Assembly (NCBI GenBank): GCA_021186555.1
Contig: JAJKFL010000002.1
Coordinates: forward strand, 32,780,089 to 32,844,088
Length of the DNA stretch: 64,000 bases
Source: Reticulitermes speratus
Taxonomy: Eukaryota > Arthropoda > Insecta > Blattodea > Rhinotermitidae
Direction of reading: 5' to 3'
Positions within the stretch are counted from its first letter, which is position 1, and the number at the start of each line of letters is the position of its first letter. Positions 1-12,316 of the stretch are shown one piece after another. The position numbers were made by a program, and so were the translations under genes. The notes under the pieces were generated by a model, which was given only the letters and a program-made list of their open reading frames with translations, searched no databases and had not been told where the DNA came from.

Positions 1-387
1 GATCCTCTAAAGACTTTTGTGTCATGTATTAAATTTGTGCATTACTGTTGGTACTTTCTAGTTAACAAAGAATTACACGATCAACTGTGAGATGTCTTAT
101 ACATTTATTTGATGTTACTATTACTTCTTTGAAAGGTTTTGTATATCAAAAACTGAAACTGCTTCTGGCCCATAGTTTCTAGGTGTTTATCCTTTTATTT
201 GATTAATGTTATTGATTGGTGCAACTTTGGTACGTATATTTGTGTGAAAGAACTTATTAAACTGTATTAATATGGACTCACCTTGTGCTTCTGATTTTGT
301 GGTCCAAATAATAACAGTAAAACACCCGTATATGTACAATAAGTGATACTGTCTTATTAACACTCGGATAGCCTACATTTCGGTCTA

Positions 388-440
388 TTAGACCGGTGCT
401 GGGCCCGTGGGCCGCATGCGGCCGTCAGTCACCTGAATAG
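388..440 (+). mobile_element. Possible hAT (Charlie-like) transposon end
   Basis: The stretch contains GGGCCCGTGGGCCGCATGCG followed by GCC. This word resembles the ends of hAT-Charlie elements, which read roughly GCGGCCCGCGGGCCGCATGCG. No second terminus or 8-bp target duplication was found, so this is at most a remnant. The rest of 1-656 shows nothing else. Confidence 0.3.
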
Positions 441-658
441 TTTCAACAATACAATTTAATGTCGTAATATAATAGGTCTGTGGAACATAATATGGTAACT
501 TTAGTAAACGGCAATAAAACAAAGGTCTTGTTTTTAAATAACGGCGTTCTATTTCATTGACCCCTTCCCCCTACGTATATACAAGTGCGCCCCTCGGGCG
601 AGTTTTAGAGGAAATGAAAGGGGCTTACGTCAGTTCATACCGCTTATCAAATATAATA

Positions 659-1060
659 CAGTAGAACCTCGAATATCCGAAATAAAGTGGGCGGACCCGA
701 TTTCGGATAAGCAAAATTTCGGATAATTCGGAAATTCGGCTTGACGTGATAAGGTGCAATAAAAATAACATTTATTCAGAAACAGGTTTTATGTTAATAA
801 AATTTATGGCAAAAGAAAGTGTATGATATTTACAGATGCAACACAACACTACAAATTTCTACGAAAGAAATCCGATATTTTAGTTTGAAGTTTCGTTTCA
901 CGATGTTTTTTGGCTGCAATGTCCCTCAATCGCTTTATCAATAACACGTCGGTCGCTGACAACTCCTCGCTTTCTTCAACATCATCTCGAGTATAAAAAA
1001 AGGCGTTTCGGTTAAACCGAGTTTTGGTTAAGCGAAGTTCGGATAACAGAGGTTCTACTG
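659..1060 (-). mobile_element. Tigger/pogo-type DNA transposon, internally deleted
   Basis: The element runs from CAGTAGAACCTC to the exact inverse GAGGTTCTACTG and is flanked by TA on both sides (657-658, 1061-1062), the target duplication of Tc1/mariner-superfamily elements. Terminal words such as GGATAATTCGG are typical of Tigger-like termini. On the minus strand, positions about 1018-849 encode a short peptide containing DDVEESEELSATDVLLIKRL and ending with QTKISDFFRRNL. This resembles the acidic-to-basic C-terminal tail (QTKITDFF type) of Tigger/jerky transposases. At 402 bp, against a full length of more than 2 kb, it is a deletion derivative keeping both ends and the transposase tail. 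Confidence 0.8.
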
Positions 1061-1243
1061 TAGTATAATTTGTAAATATTTTAATACACACGTATAACAT
1101 GTTTCATAAAGCGGATAAATTGGCATAAGCTTTTATTATTGACACTAAACCTCCTGTAATTATCTCTCTGAATTTAGTCTAAATGGAAGGAAACATGTCA
1201 GAGTGTTAATAAGCAGGCTAACATGGAACAGTCGTGTATGGAA

Positions 1244-1647
1244 GCCGATCCCGATAGCGGCGCGGTCTAAGGCGTAGGTGTGCGGCCGCTTGCTTGCTGG
1301 GATTGCGGGTTCGAATCCGCCGGGGGCATGGATGTTTGTGTTGTGTTTGTTGTATAAGGACTAGTATGGAACGTAAGTGACATGAAGAAGGAGGGAAGGA
1401 TTTAAAAGTACAAAATGGATCAAAGGGAAAAAAACGGGATAGGAAAAAAAAAATCCCGCCGGGGGCATTGCTATTTGTCACTTGCGAATTTTGTGTTGTA
1501 CAGACAGATGCCTGGGCGACGGGCCGATCCCTCGATCGGGGGAGTACTACCTAATGTGTATGTGTCAATTAGTGTGATCTGGTGCGACAGTAACCCTCTA
1601 TATCTACAATGAGTAAGCAGAAGACTTTAGACTAAGAAAGAAAGAAA
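1244..1647 (+). mobile_element. tRNA-derived SINE family 1, composite copy with intact target duplication
   Basis: The head (1244 on) carries a tRNA-Leu-like A box (GCGCGGTCTAAGGCG) and B box (GGGTTCGAATCC). The body then follows one variant (up to ATGGATCAAAGGG and an A-run near 1450), restarts at ATCCCGCCGGGGGCAT and continues as the other body type of the family, ending in a GAAA-rich tail. The 13-bp GTCGTGTATGGAA is repeated exactly at 1231-1243 and 1648-1660, so the whole composite inserted in one event. Confidence 0.85.
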
Positions 1648-1660
1648 GTCGTGTATGGAA

Positions 1661-2240
1661 CAACTCTGATTTATTCATTCCTTAAGTTATATTTGCATTA
1701 AAATTATTTTTAAACATTAGTTGCAAATTAATTTGCCTAAGGTTTAATTCCAAATTTTTACATATAAATTATATTTAAACAGTAACAACACCTTCTGTCA
1801 TTTTGGGTTTCTACAAAAATAACTAAGGGTTATCTCAGAGGGTATAGTGGCCAGGCAACAAGGTCAAAGACGGTGGGTTTGTGGTTCGACTGATAATTAG
1901 TTATTATCAACATACCTAAAATTAGTGATAGGTTTCGAAAGGTCATCGTATTATTTTACATGAAAAGAATGGGCTTAACATAAAGAACACTTTGTAATAT
2001 CTGTCACAGTACAGAACTTATAACTGAAACTTTTTTAACGTTGCTACTCTCGCTCCCAACACAGAAGTCTGTCGAACCGCCTTATGGGAATAATACACAG
2101 TGCGGGAATACATTGAACTGGTATAAATTCCTTGGCAACTAGAGACGGACACTACAGCAAACTGTTCGAATCCAAGGCTGTGTATAGCCTTTGTAATCGG
2201 GCGACACCCATGTTGCCCTTCGATCCTTGACCCACAGCAG
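1661..2240. other. No gene seen; possible tRNA-like relic
   Basis: AT-rich sequence with only short reading frames. Near 1835-1895 GGGTATAGTGGCCAGGC followed by GTGGTTCGACTG has the spacing of RNA polymerase III A and B boxes, but it is too diverged to assign to a SINE family. Confidence 0.2.
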
Positions 2241-2242
2241 GC

Positions 2243-2266
2243 ACTCTCTCTCTCTCTCTCTCTCTC
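2243..2266. repeat. (CT)n microsatellite
   Basis: Twelve uninterrupted CT units. Confidence 0.95.
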
Positions 2267-2514
2267 GTTACCAGGTGTCACAAAATAAGCTTACCATTTT
2301 TGTGCTTCTTCTCAAAACTATAAAAATCAGAATGTTGTGTAATGGTTAGTTGACGACGCTGTATCTGAGGCTATAGAAACTCGACTGATACAATAAATAA
2401 TAAATTAATGCCAAAGGACTTGTATTTAGTAGCGTAATACGATTTATTTCTTTCTTAGTCTTGACCTCTCCTACCTACTCACTTTACGTGTAGAGGTTAT
2501 TGTTGCATCTGATC

Positions 2515-2699
2515 ACAATCAATGACACACGCACGCACACATACACACACATACTCGGTAAGACTTCTTTGGACGAGGGGTTGACAGCACATAATATTCA
2601 CAAGAGGGACATCCATGCCCCCAGCGGCATTCGAAGCCACAATCCCAGCAAGCGAGCAGCCACAGACGCACATTAGACCGTGCGGTCACTGGAGTCGGC
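2515..2699 (-). mobile_element. tRNA-derived SINE family 1
   Basis: Reverse-strand copy. The head begins at 2699 (GCCGACTCC) with GACCGCACGGTCTAATG as a mutated A box and GGCTTCGAATGCC as the B box region. The body reaches the CA-rich tail (2521-2552) and ends near ATTGTGATC. Several point differences from other copies suggest an older insertion. Confidence 0.75.
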
Positions 2700-2971
2700 A
2701 ATGATTCCTTTATCAAGTTATTTTAGTACAGACATTAGTTTAGGCTTTGGAATCTTTTAATAAATATTCCCACAGCATTAAGAACCGTATATGCAACGTA
2801 GATTCATACGTAAATTTATCATTAAAGTAGGTTATTTAAAACATCAAATTTTAGACCAAATGTGCGTAAGAGAAAGGATACTGAGATGAGTTGAACCTAA
2901 GAGTGTGAAGGTAACATGCAGAATATTATGTAACGCAGGCCTGCTTAATTTACACCAAGTCATACTAAGGT

Positions 2972-3263
2972 CAGGGGGCACACGGTGGCGCAGTTGTGTG
3001 AGGCACTGCTCTACAAGCTGATTCCCGATGGTGTCACTGGAATTTTTCATTGACATAATCCTTTCGGTCGCACTATGGCCCTGGGGTCGACTCAGCCTCT
3101 CAACAGAAATGAGTACCAGGAGTATTTCCTGGAGGGGTGAAGGCGGCCGGTGCGTAGGGCTGACAACCTTACCACCTTCATGTACCGATTGTCTAGAACT
3201 CTGGGAGCCTCAACCTCCTGGAAACCTAAGGGCCTGTCCAGGCCTATAATGGGATTGCTTTAC
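2972..3263 (+). mobile_element. tRNA-derived SINE family 4
   Basis: The copy starts with a tRNA-like head (GGTGGCGCAGTTGTGTGAGG; related to the head at 57083) and continues through a body that shares no sequence with families 1-3. The 11-bp CATACTAAGGT is repeated exactly at 2961-2971 and 3264-3274, which fixes both ends. The B box is mutated (GATTCCCGATGG). Confidence 0.75.
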
Positions 3264-3314
3264 CATACTAAGGTGATAAATGAAGGAGGGTAAGGTAGAA
3301 GGGACATGTAGAAC

Positions 3315-3600
3315 GCATGGCGATGAGAATTACATAAAGATTTTAGTCGGAAAATTTGAAGGGACGAAATCACTGACCTAGACCTAGATTGGAGATTTAT
3401 ATTAAAATGGGTCTTAAAGGAGTTTTATATGAGAGTATGGATTGGATTAAGCTGGATCAGGATAGGCATTTGTGATTTATCTTGTGAACATGGTAATGAT
3501 CTTGATGTTCCGTGCAGGATGGTGATACTCTTAATTGAGACTGAATCTTATGAAGAGTTCCTGTGATTTGAGAAACCAAATTATTTCAGACAGGCTTAGA
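3315..3600 (+). mobile_element. LINE fragment (C-terminal end of the RT ORF), decayed
   Basis: Broken plus-strand frames give ITKILVGKFEG, then DWIKLDQDRH and NMVMI. This follows the C-terminal signature of an insect LINE family whose intact form reads roughly LVGKPEGKRPLGRPRRRW, DNIKMDL, DWIDLAQDRDRW, LVNTVMNLRVP. Four more copies of the same region lie at 16480, 20390, 48975 and 62440. Many stops and frame changes; dead. Confidence 0.6.
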
Positions 3601-4940
3601 AAATATCTAGAGCGAATAATTATTACTCACTTTGTCAGCTGGGAATATTTTGAGATCCACGTGTTCATTATGATATGATTTGTTAGCTGCATTAGCACTA
3701 ACTCAATTACTGGTACCAATAAATACTTTTGAAACTTTTTAATCCTGACCGACAAAGGCCACATACTTACACGAGTATGAAGGCAAGGTACTTATCTCTC
3801 TTTGGACCTGTAAATGCCTTAGGCACTTTCTTACTTTCACGTAAAGTTAATTGGTCCATAATAACGCTTGCTGTAGTCAAGTGGTTGACTCAGTTAATTG
3901 AAGAACGGAATGTGATGTAATTCCAAGTTGTTATCTGAGTGAAGGACACTTGTAAGACTTAACGATCATCCTACGAAAAATTATGCTCACAACAAATTAC
4001 AAATATATGTTATTAGATCACGTTCAATAGCTTGTTATTTTTATATAACGGTCGTAGATGAGAGGTTAGGTTCGGACATCCGCAGCTTTAAACCTGAAAG
4101 GCAAAAGAAGGCAATAGCATGAACTGTTTAACTAATTAATTCGCTGATGATGAAACTGTTTTTCTTCTAATTCATTTATGCTATACCAATTACACTTAAT
4201 AATGACCGTCCTATTCCAGCAGTTAAGCAAGAACTTTGTTCGGTGTTATTTATCATGTTTCGAAATTTCTGTTTCTTTATCCCGTGAGGTTATGAAATGC
4301 GATGTGATAGTTCTGAGGGAAGCACGTTTAATTACAAATGTTTCAAAGCAAAATGTTCACGAAAATATTGTACCTATCTAGAATGGAATAAGCAATTTAG
4401 GGAAATTACAAAGTCAAAGTATTTGCTTTACACGACTTGCAGGCATAAGGGGAAGTGGAGATATAGCTCAGATCATTCTTAACCATGACTTTAGACGGAG
4501 GCGATTTGTCACCTTCAAGCATCCGCTGCTTTACCCTGGAGAAAAGAGCCTTCGTTACCCATTGAATAGAAAGTCGGGTGGGCCCCGGAGAGCGTCTGGA
4601 CACTTTCAGAATAACGTTTTGCCTTGCTGGGAATGAAAGGAAGTTTTTTCAGTGTGGCAGGTCATAGGCTAGACAATATACCATCTGATTTCTCCCACCT
4701 CTTATCTAGGACAATTTTACGTGGTGAAATTTTGTCGTAATTTATGCAGACATACTTCCGTCAGAGTAATGAAATCCAGAAAGTTAAGAGAATCTTGTTG
4801 TTCAGGAATGATGCATGATACTAATAATACATACAGAATTTTGCTGGAGATGTCTCTTGGGAAAGAACCACTTGAAGGCTGAGAAGGCAGTGTTAAAATG
4901 GGTCTTACATATGTAGTGTTTGATGATCGGGTATGGAAAA
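3601..4940. other. No gene seen
   Basis: About 1.3 kb of AT-rich DNA with short, unconserved reading frames and no recognisable repeat. Confidence 0.5.
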
Positions 4941-5231
4941 ATTTTTTTGTGGTGAAGGGCCCCGCAGCAGATGTTATGGACGCACCGCAGCCTTAAGGCT
5001 TGTTGTGCAACTCTATGATGAAGATGAAGAGAAAGATGTTTAGTGTTTTCATTTTTAAAAGTAATGGAGCAACAGTGGAATGAAATTGACAAGGGAAAAC
5101 CGAAGTTCTCGGTGAAAAACCTGCCCCAGTGCCACTTTGTCCACCACAAATCCCACATGGACTGACCCGGGATCGAACCCGGACCTCCGCGGTGAGAGGC
5201 CGGCGACTAACCTCCTGAGCCATGGCACGTC
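4941..5231 (-). mobile_element. tRNA-derived SINE family 2
   Basis: Near full-length reverse copy. The head at 5231 reads ACGTGCCATGGCTCAGGAGG (A box), with B box GGGTTCGATCCCGGGTC. The conserved body passes through GTGGGATTTGTGGTGG and GACAAAGTGGCACTGGG and ends at CTGCGGGGCCC plus a short A-rich tail. It is the best preserved copy of this family here together with those at 27670 and 63260. Confidence 0.85.
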
Positions 5232-8200
5232 CAAAAAAATTGGTTTAGAATGATTTTAAAAGTGGACTTCTGTGTTAGCGGCGCTGAAATTTCAAGTCCT
5301 GCTACACTGAGAGTATTTAGATTGCGTCATCAGGCGGAAGAGTCGGAAACTTTTCCCTTCAAGTCGGGCCGATCCGTGAGATGTAATTCCGTTTCATGGC
5401 TGCGGTGGCAGAGCGTACACACAGCTGTAGGTCTATCACAGAGCTGTTAGTCAGATGATGTCTGCGCATTGCAGGTACCAGATGTTACACTATAAATATT
5501 CATGTAATGTGTTTGTAATTATTAATTACAATAATTGAGTTCTTTGGTTGTGCTATAATTATAGGGCTGCATTAAAGAAAGTGCATCTATAATATGTTGC
5601 TCTCTCTGTCTGTTGCTAGCTGTCTGGTGGTAAGAGATGGCAAATGCCTACCTGTAGGAATTCCGCCAAGGGCATGACCTGGTCTTATGTTGTATTTAGG
5701 CCCACTTACGGTTAATTTTATGACGGTATCAATAACTCAGACTTATGGTGTCATGTGATAGGATGACTAACGAAAAATAAACTGGAAAGGATATGGAAGG
5801 AAGCAGTCGTCTCTCAGTTTAAAGTATTAGCCAATTTGCTGAGCGCAGTGATGACAAACTGCGGCGGTTTTAAATTTTCAATGTGGTCCACGATTTAATT
5901 TCAGAAATACGAAACAAAATATATGAATTTGGAAGGATAGTTACTTAGCGACGATTCATAAAATGATATCATTCAGTTATATCTTGTATTACTGGCGGCG
6001 CAAAGTACTTCTCATACCAAAATACAAATGGAAGTTCAATCTCACATCGAAGTAAGTATTTCGCTACTTAGCTTTGTTGCTTAGAAGCTTAGGAACCGGA
6101 CAGTAAATTGCGGGCCAAATGTAAGCACATGGCAACACAGATTGTGCATGGAAGTGCTGCAGTGGCAGACGTCTCTGCCTCTTTCGTTCCTGCCCTTTTC
6201 TCAGTCACAGTCAACGACCTCAGATTTTATGACAGATTAATTTCAAACAAGTTTTACCCTCCCAATACAGGCACTATTTTTGATAGTGCATTATCATTAA
6301 CGAAGCATAAATAAAAACGTAAGTATTATTTACAATGTCGTCCGCAAACTGTTTTTTTTTATTTTGCCTTCGTGCCCAAACCGTTGCTCGCTACTGATCT
6401 AGAGGGACTGAGGAAAGGCACGAAGAATCGGAGGCAGGATATCTGGTCGTCGGACCGAGATTTGAACCCGAAACTTCCAAACTTTTACGCAGAACGATGA
6501 AACTCTGAACCGTAATGGTTGTTGCTACGATTAATGCAGTCGTTGTTGGAATATGTTTTGTTTTGAATGGCGAAGTGACGTACGCGTCGGTGAAATATGA
6601 CAATGGCAGTAGATCTCCTAGTTCCATCATCTTTGGTGCGTCTGTTTGGGTGTAAAGTAGGCCTAATCCTGCTAGCGTTTTGTTAACTCAGTGTGTAGGT
6701 GAGAATTCCTTTTGTCATTAGTGGGTGCGCTTATCGCATGGACTTCTCTGTTATATTTGTAAAGTAGGCCTACTGATGGCACAAACACTTAAAGTGTCTG
6801 TTGTATTTTATTCAATATCACTTTATTCATTTTACTTATTGATAATTCCTCGAATGGTGTCAAATACGGCACTTCAGATTAAATCGCCACTTTGTATCTA
6901 CACAAAGTTTGCGTTCAGATTGTTAGCTGATCTTTACGTAATTTTGTTGAAAGCCTTCACACAAGTAACTTGCAGCATGCAATAAATTTTGGTTGCTAAA
7001 ACTGCCAATTCACGCCGACTCTTCATAGGTGTTCCGCACTTAGAGAACTTTCATAAGTACAATGGTATATGTAATTTAACGAAGTGACTGCCGGTACGTG
7101 ACCTATCCTCCAACGGAATTCTGACAAGTGTTTTCAAGACTCCCTGAGACTATCATACATGGAAATTTCACGCATCTAATTCTTCTTCGTTGCTTCCAAA
7201 ATCGGAAGTAGCCCAGTTTCTCTGAGTTCTTGATAGCATGAGCAGGTCTAATGCTTCTCATTGGTTACCTTCTGTGATTTCGTGTCCAAGACACTTCCGA
7301 TGTTAGGGAGGTAGGTTCCTTTAGCGACAAGATAAACCTCAAGACAAGGCGGATGAACGTATATGCGCCCTAATGATATAAATGTAATTACTGATATCAA
7401 GTCAATTTTGGAAAGACTAACTTAACTTCTCTTCTTGAAGGTTTGCAAGTCAGCAGTTTCTGGTGTAGAAACTAGGAGACCTAATACGACCTTTTGAAAT
7501 TTATCCTGGTGACGCTTGTCGCTTCCTTTTTAGATATGATCTCTGGTATGGAGGTTTGAAGCCACGCCGACTATCAACTACATGAGGAATTGGGCCTGAC
7601 TTGCCCCACACACATTTGCAGTTTTTCCTTCATACCCAGTTTAAAAACCTGGAATCGAACCACGCATTTTAATGAACGTTCAGTTACACGATAAATTTGG
7701 AGGGACATTGCGCATCGCTAAATCGATAATTAATTAAATAATTAAGTAATAAAAATGTTGCAGATTCGTCGTTGATACACAGTTGATTAAAGTTCAGGAA
7801 CTGTCCGGATCTCTGAATTGAAAATACACTGCAATTTGATAATTATTTCCAATTAACTAGATAAATTCGTAAACAACGCTTGAAAAAGTTACATTATTCT
7901 GAGAAATAAAGTTGTATTTAAGTGGTTTGACTGTTTCCCACTAAAATAAAATCTACTGTTCTTAATTTGAATTTCTGTTGGATACTGCGTTTTAGTGTAT
8001 TGTAAGTGCAAATGTGACCCAGTGATTTGACTACGTTTTGCTGCGTTAGGAATGCCTATCTGCTCTTCACAGACTCGCATGCTATGCGTGAAAGGTGTCA
8101 TGCGTGACAAATTACATAAGCTGCATCTCAAATTCCACTCTGATTCGATTGAAACGCATTTTATATTCTTGTCTTTAAGCGGCATACCTTGATACACTGC

Positions 8201-8295
8201 TGTTTTTGATAATTACTTTATATTGGAAAGTCGAAAAAGGCTGCCAATAAAAGCTGCGAGCCAGCATCCTAACGCCATAAAAAAGTCCGAGAGAC
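5232..8295. other. No gene seen; two possible tRNA-like relics
   Basis: Three kilobases of mostly AT-rich DNA. Around 6455-6515 the minus strand reads GGGTTCAAATCTCGG, preceded by GGTTCAGAGTTTCATCG, resembling B and A boxes of a diverged SINE. Around 7650-7670 the minus strand reads GTGGTTCGATTCCAGG, another B-box-like word. Neither can be assigned to a family. Confidence 0.3.
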
Positions 8296-8586
8296 TTTTT
8301 TTTTTGTGGAGAAGGGCCCCGCAGCAGAAGCTGCGGACACACCGCAGCCTTGAGGCTTGTTTTTCAGCCCTTGTGATGAAGATGAATAGAAAGATGATCA
8401 GTTTTTTTCATTCTTCCAAGTAATGTAGCACCGATGGAATGAAATTGACAGGGGAAAACCGAAGTACTCGGGGAAAAGCCTGTCCCAGTGCCACTTTTTC
8501 CACAAATCCCACATGGACTGACCCGGGATCGAAACCAGGCCTCCGCGGTGGGAGGCCGGCGACTAACCGCCTGAGCCATGGCACTG
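8296..8586 (-). mobile_element. tRNA-derived SINE family 2
   Basis: Full-length reverse copy. The head at 8586 carries GTGCCATGGCTCAGGCGG, the B box is slightly changed (GGTTTCGATCCCGG), the body matches the 4941 copy, and the tail is a T-run on the plus strand at 8297-8306. Confidence 0.85.
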
Positions 8587-9270
8587 CCTCCAGATAGGCG
8601 TTACTGGTGCGCAATTGTAAGCAGTGTACTGTTGCTTATAGACACTGCATTACTCTGTCTGTTTGTCTCTCTGCCTCATGAAGATAAGAAATAATCTAAA
8701 ATAACATCTGTGAGGCAAAGAATCTGCGGTCAGTTAAGTACGGGCAGTGTAGAGGTTATCATTGCCGTGCGCTATTAACGACATTGTCAGTAATAAGACT
8801 GTATATAGCGTCGAACGAGATGGTGATCGATGAATGATAAATTGGGAAAGGCTTGGAAGGAAGCGGTCCATACCGCAAATTGTCTGGACAGCCTGAGAAA
8901 AACACGGAAACCTCAGGCTAGTCGGTGTTCCAGATGAGAAGCCAGGTGTCCTGAGGAGGGCGGGAGGAGAATTAACTTCAAAGTGTGTAAAGTAAGTGGA
9001 ACAGGTGTAATATGTTCCAGTTTTATTTATTAATTGCCAAAAGGAAAGAACTGAAACCTGCTAACAATGGAGTCGCGGTTGACAGACGTATGTCCGTAAG
9101 AAAATAAAAGAGCTCATAGAGTTTCAAGGTAAGACACATTGTAACCTGAAGGCACAGTTTAGATTAACAATAATGGTAACATGAAACAATTAACACCTTC
9201 AGACGGGCGGTAGGAGGAGGCAAACAACAGGTGTTGTTCTAGTAAGGTTTAAACTGTAAATGTGCTGTAT
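8587..9270. other. No gene seen
   Basis: AT-rich sequence with no recognisable repeat. Confidence 0.4.
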
Positions 9271-9274
9271 GTGC

Positions 9275-9525
9275 TGCTTTTGAGGTGCAATGAGCGGTCT
9301 AGGGCTGAACGGCCACATTTGTATTCCCGGCTGGGGCAGCCAGTCTTCTCTTTCCCACCGCTACAAAACCGGCACTGGGCCGTATACAGGCTATTAACCA
9401 ACGGGTTACAGGAGGTGCTTTCTGGACAGAAAGCTGTAGAAGCATGCATCTGATACCAGTGACCTTCACCTAGCACCAAGATTAAAAATCTGCTATAGGT
9501 CCGTGCCCCATACATTCTCACAACT
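9275..9525 (+). mobile_element. Diverged tRNA-derived SINE family 3
   Basis: Order and wording follow family 3 at low identity: GGGCTGAACGGCC, then CCGGCACTGGGCC, TATACAGGCTA and CAACGGGTTAC match the CCGGCCCTGGGGCC, CTCCTATACAATGGGTACC block of the good copies. The A box is lost. An old copy. Confidence 0.4.
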
Positions 9526-10297
9526 GAAAACTTCGAGGTATGAGACTTTATACAGTAATTAGTTTTGTTTTGTAGGTTAATTTTACGACTTTGTATCAAC
9601 TGTTGAAGATGTATAAAGCGGCATGATGTGTACTAGGTTTGTTAATGTATGATGACTCTAGAATGATGAAGGGAATGGGTCTAGAGAAATAAAAAAGACA
9701 GATGAGAATAATAAAGTTTTACTGTTGGTAACTATGTGTACCACATGCTCTAATATTTAAGGACTCTTACATTTTGTCCACAGAATATTTTATTTCCTTC
9801 GAATTTCACAATTAATACCGATTATTTACGTAAACAATTTACCAATTGGTTTCTGTAGTGGAGATGGAGTTTGTTCTCTGTGAGGTAGGAACTCTCCTCT
9901 ATATAATGAAGGTAAACTTCAAAGGGTTAATTGTCGTCGCCCCTTGCGCATTACCAAAGCCCTGAGAATAGGTGTCAGGACTACTGGTGAGAGAACTTTC
10001 TGAACGGAGCCTCGTAATAACTGATACGTTTGTAATTTTCGAAATTATTTATTGACATTCAAATTTTTTTATTCATAAACAAGACATAATGGATAATGAG
10101 ACCAGTATATAGGTGTTTAATTATTTGAAAATAAATCAAGCTCTTAACATTGTTTTTGACAAATTTCAGGTTACAATTTTTCAACTCCATATTACCATTT
10201 TCATTTAGTGCTTCCTTTATTATTTTTCACAATACAAAGAATTGTTTAAAATGATTGATACAAATATAGGCGATAAATAAAAATGACATACCCTAAT

Positions 10298-10440
10298 TCA
10301 GGGGTGCACAGATTCCGGGCTACTGGATTGTGAATGGTGGCGCCAAATATTTTTGGGTCCTCAATATGGAACTTGGTTTATGTCACCCTTCTGGCACCTA
10401 CAATTTTGAGGTGGCTTCTAGATTTTTGGAAAATGTACGC
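10298..10440 (+). mobile_element. Repeat with hAT-like end, copy 1
   Basis: The stretch starts CAGGGGTGCACAGATTCCGG and continues through TGTCACCCTTCTGGCACCTA and GGTGGCTTCTAGATTTTTGG. A second copy lies at 46436-46605 with the same order of words. CAGGGGTGCACA resembles a hAT terminal repeat. No matching 3' terminus or 8-bp duplication was found. Confidence 0.45.
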
Positions 10441-10685
10441 ACCAGTGTTTTTATCATGTAATTACCCAACTGTATTTCATAAGTATTATCCCGTTCTTCT
10501 AATAGTCCTTTAAGTGGGACAAATTAAAAAATCGATTTTTTAATTTGTACAATTAATGACCAACCATCTTCATTGCCACATACGTGTTTTGCATATAAAG
10601 GGCTACCAAAAACCTTAATAAAAAATTTCATAAAACTCGTATGGATTCTATTAAAGACACTAAGGTTAAACCCATAGACGTAAAT

Positions 10686-10901
10686 GGGGGGGGGGGGGGG
10701 GGACAAATGCCCCTCCAGTATTTTTTCTGCCTAACAATATTCTTTTTTGGCTAGAGTTGAAGAGGGGAAAATAAAAAGTTAAAAATATTTTCTAAACGAT
10801 TATTTGGATGGTGTTAATACAAAAAAATGAAAAACCTGCCTTTTACGAGAGGCAGAATAGAGGCGTCTTGAGTCACGGTCGATTCCCCCCCCCCCCCCCC
10901 C
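10686..10901. repeat. Paired G17 and C17 homopolymers
   Basis: Seventeen G at 10686-10702 and seventeen C at 10885-10901 on the plus strand, with unrelated AT-rich sequence between. The two tracts can pair with each other, and each strand offers a G-rich run. Confidence 0.9.
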
Positions 10902-11334
10902 AATGTTATTAGCCAAGTTACGCCTATGATCAGGCCTGCACTAAGTCGTGCAGTTTCTCATCAAGAATTCTTCCCTGCATAATAACAGCATCTGCGCTGT
11001 TTTGCGACGGGTCGATTTAATAAGCAAAGTCTTTAATGAACATTACTATGGAAAATGGATCGGTCTTGTTGGTTCCATGTCATGACCGCCATGTTCACCT
11101 GACTTAACCCCGTTGCATTTCGTCTTTATACGTCGTCATGAAGGAAGCCATCTTTGTGTCTCGTGTTCCATACAACATTGAAGAGGAAATGGGATACACA
11201 AAGAATAAGTGTAAAGACATAACGATCCAATCTGCCGTACTTAAGACTACATATTTAACATGCAGACAAATCCTAGCTGTAAAATGTTGAAACAGATAAG
11301 TTTGCAATTAGGAAGCATCTTTATGTTTAAAGAC

Positions 11335-11612
11335 AGCGTAGTCTTCAGGCTACGGGCTGAACGATCCGGGTTTCGCAATCCGGTTGGGGAAAGAGATTTT
11401 CTGTTTTGCAAAACATCCAGACTCTTCCTGTGGCCAACCAGGCTCCTACTCAATGGATACCGGGACTGTTTCCCACTAACCACTTACTTCCTTACAGTGC
11501 CGGGGTTAAGAATGAGTGGAGCTGTTACTCCATTCCCCCTGTGTGGCTTCATGGCTTTTACATAGACAACTGTACTTTACCTTTACTGTTACTTTACCTT
11601 TATGTTTAAACT
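11335..11612 (+). mobile_element. Diverged tRNA-derived SINE family 3
   Basis: The head is truncated within the tRNA part (TCAGGCTACGGGCTGAACG, then CGGGTTTCGCAATCCGG as a mutated B box). The body follows family 3 and ends in the typical CTTTACCTTTA-type tail (11575-11602). Confidence 0.6.
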
Positions 11613-12171
11613 AATAATCCAACATTTTTTAATCTATCCGGCTTTGTGCCTTCTTTTTATGTTTTTACCGCGCACTTAACAAGAACGCTCTTCATGTCTG
11701 TCTGTACGTCACACATTCTGTAACTTAACGTCCGTCCGTTTATCTTTCTGTCACTTTTTCCGGAATTTCATGGAATTTGTTTCGATTCTTATTAAAATTT
11801 GCGATTATAGGATGCATTTTAGCTATACGCACTAGGTTTAATTGCACACGAAAACGAACATTTGTATAAAACTATTATTGCATTCCATAGAGAACACTTC
11901 TCCTTGGAGAAATAACAGAGATCTTGGTACAATAAGTATTTATGTAAATTAAATATTTTTCGGAGAGGGAGACGTCTGGGGGATCTACAAAAATTATATT
12001 TGAACGAGAAGAATGCCTATACACAGGCGTGGATGCGTATTATTCGTTGCTTTTGACTGAATACAATGTCATTAAGTAGTCTGTTACCATTAGATGTTAA
12101 CATTGAATGCGTAAATCGAATATTGTTAAGAGTTTCATAAGGAACGAAGTCGCGACGTTTTGAAGTTCCAA
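11613..12171. other. No gene seen
   Basis: AT-rich flank between the SINE and the 3' end of the sanpodo-like gene. It contains GTCTGTCTGTACGTC and GGAATTTCATGGAATTTG, words that recur loosely near 60450-60530, so a diverged repeat may be shared. Confidence 0.3.
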
Positions 12172-12262
12172 TTTATTCCTGACGTATACTTTTCAATAAA
12201 CTGAAAATTAAAATGTATAATTTTTCCATACAACATTTCTAAATCGCACGAAATGTTTTATT
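12172..12262 (-). terminator. Candidate poly(A) signals of the sanpodo-like gene
   Basis: Two AATAAA hexamers lie on the minus strand downstream of the stop codon, at 12262-12257 (about 55 nt after the stop) and 12177-12172 (about 140 nt after). Either could direct 3' end formation; the distal one would leave a more usual 3' UTR length. Transcript ends cannot be read from the sequence, so this is a candidate only. Confidence 0.4.
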
Positions 12263-12316
12263 TAATGCGAGAAGGGAATATCGATTATCGCTTCGTTCTC
12301 GATTTCGTACGTGACC

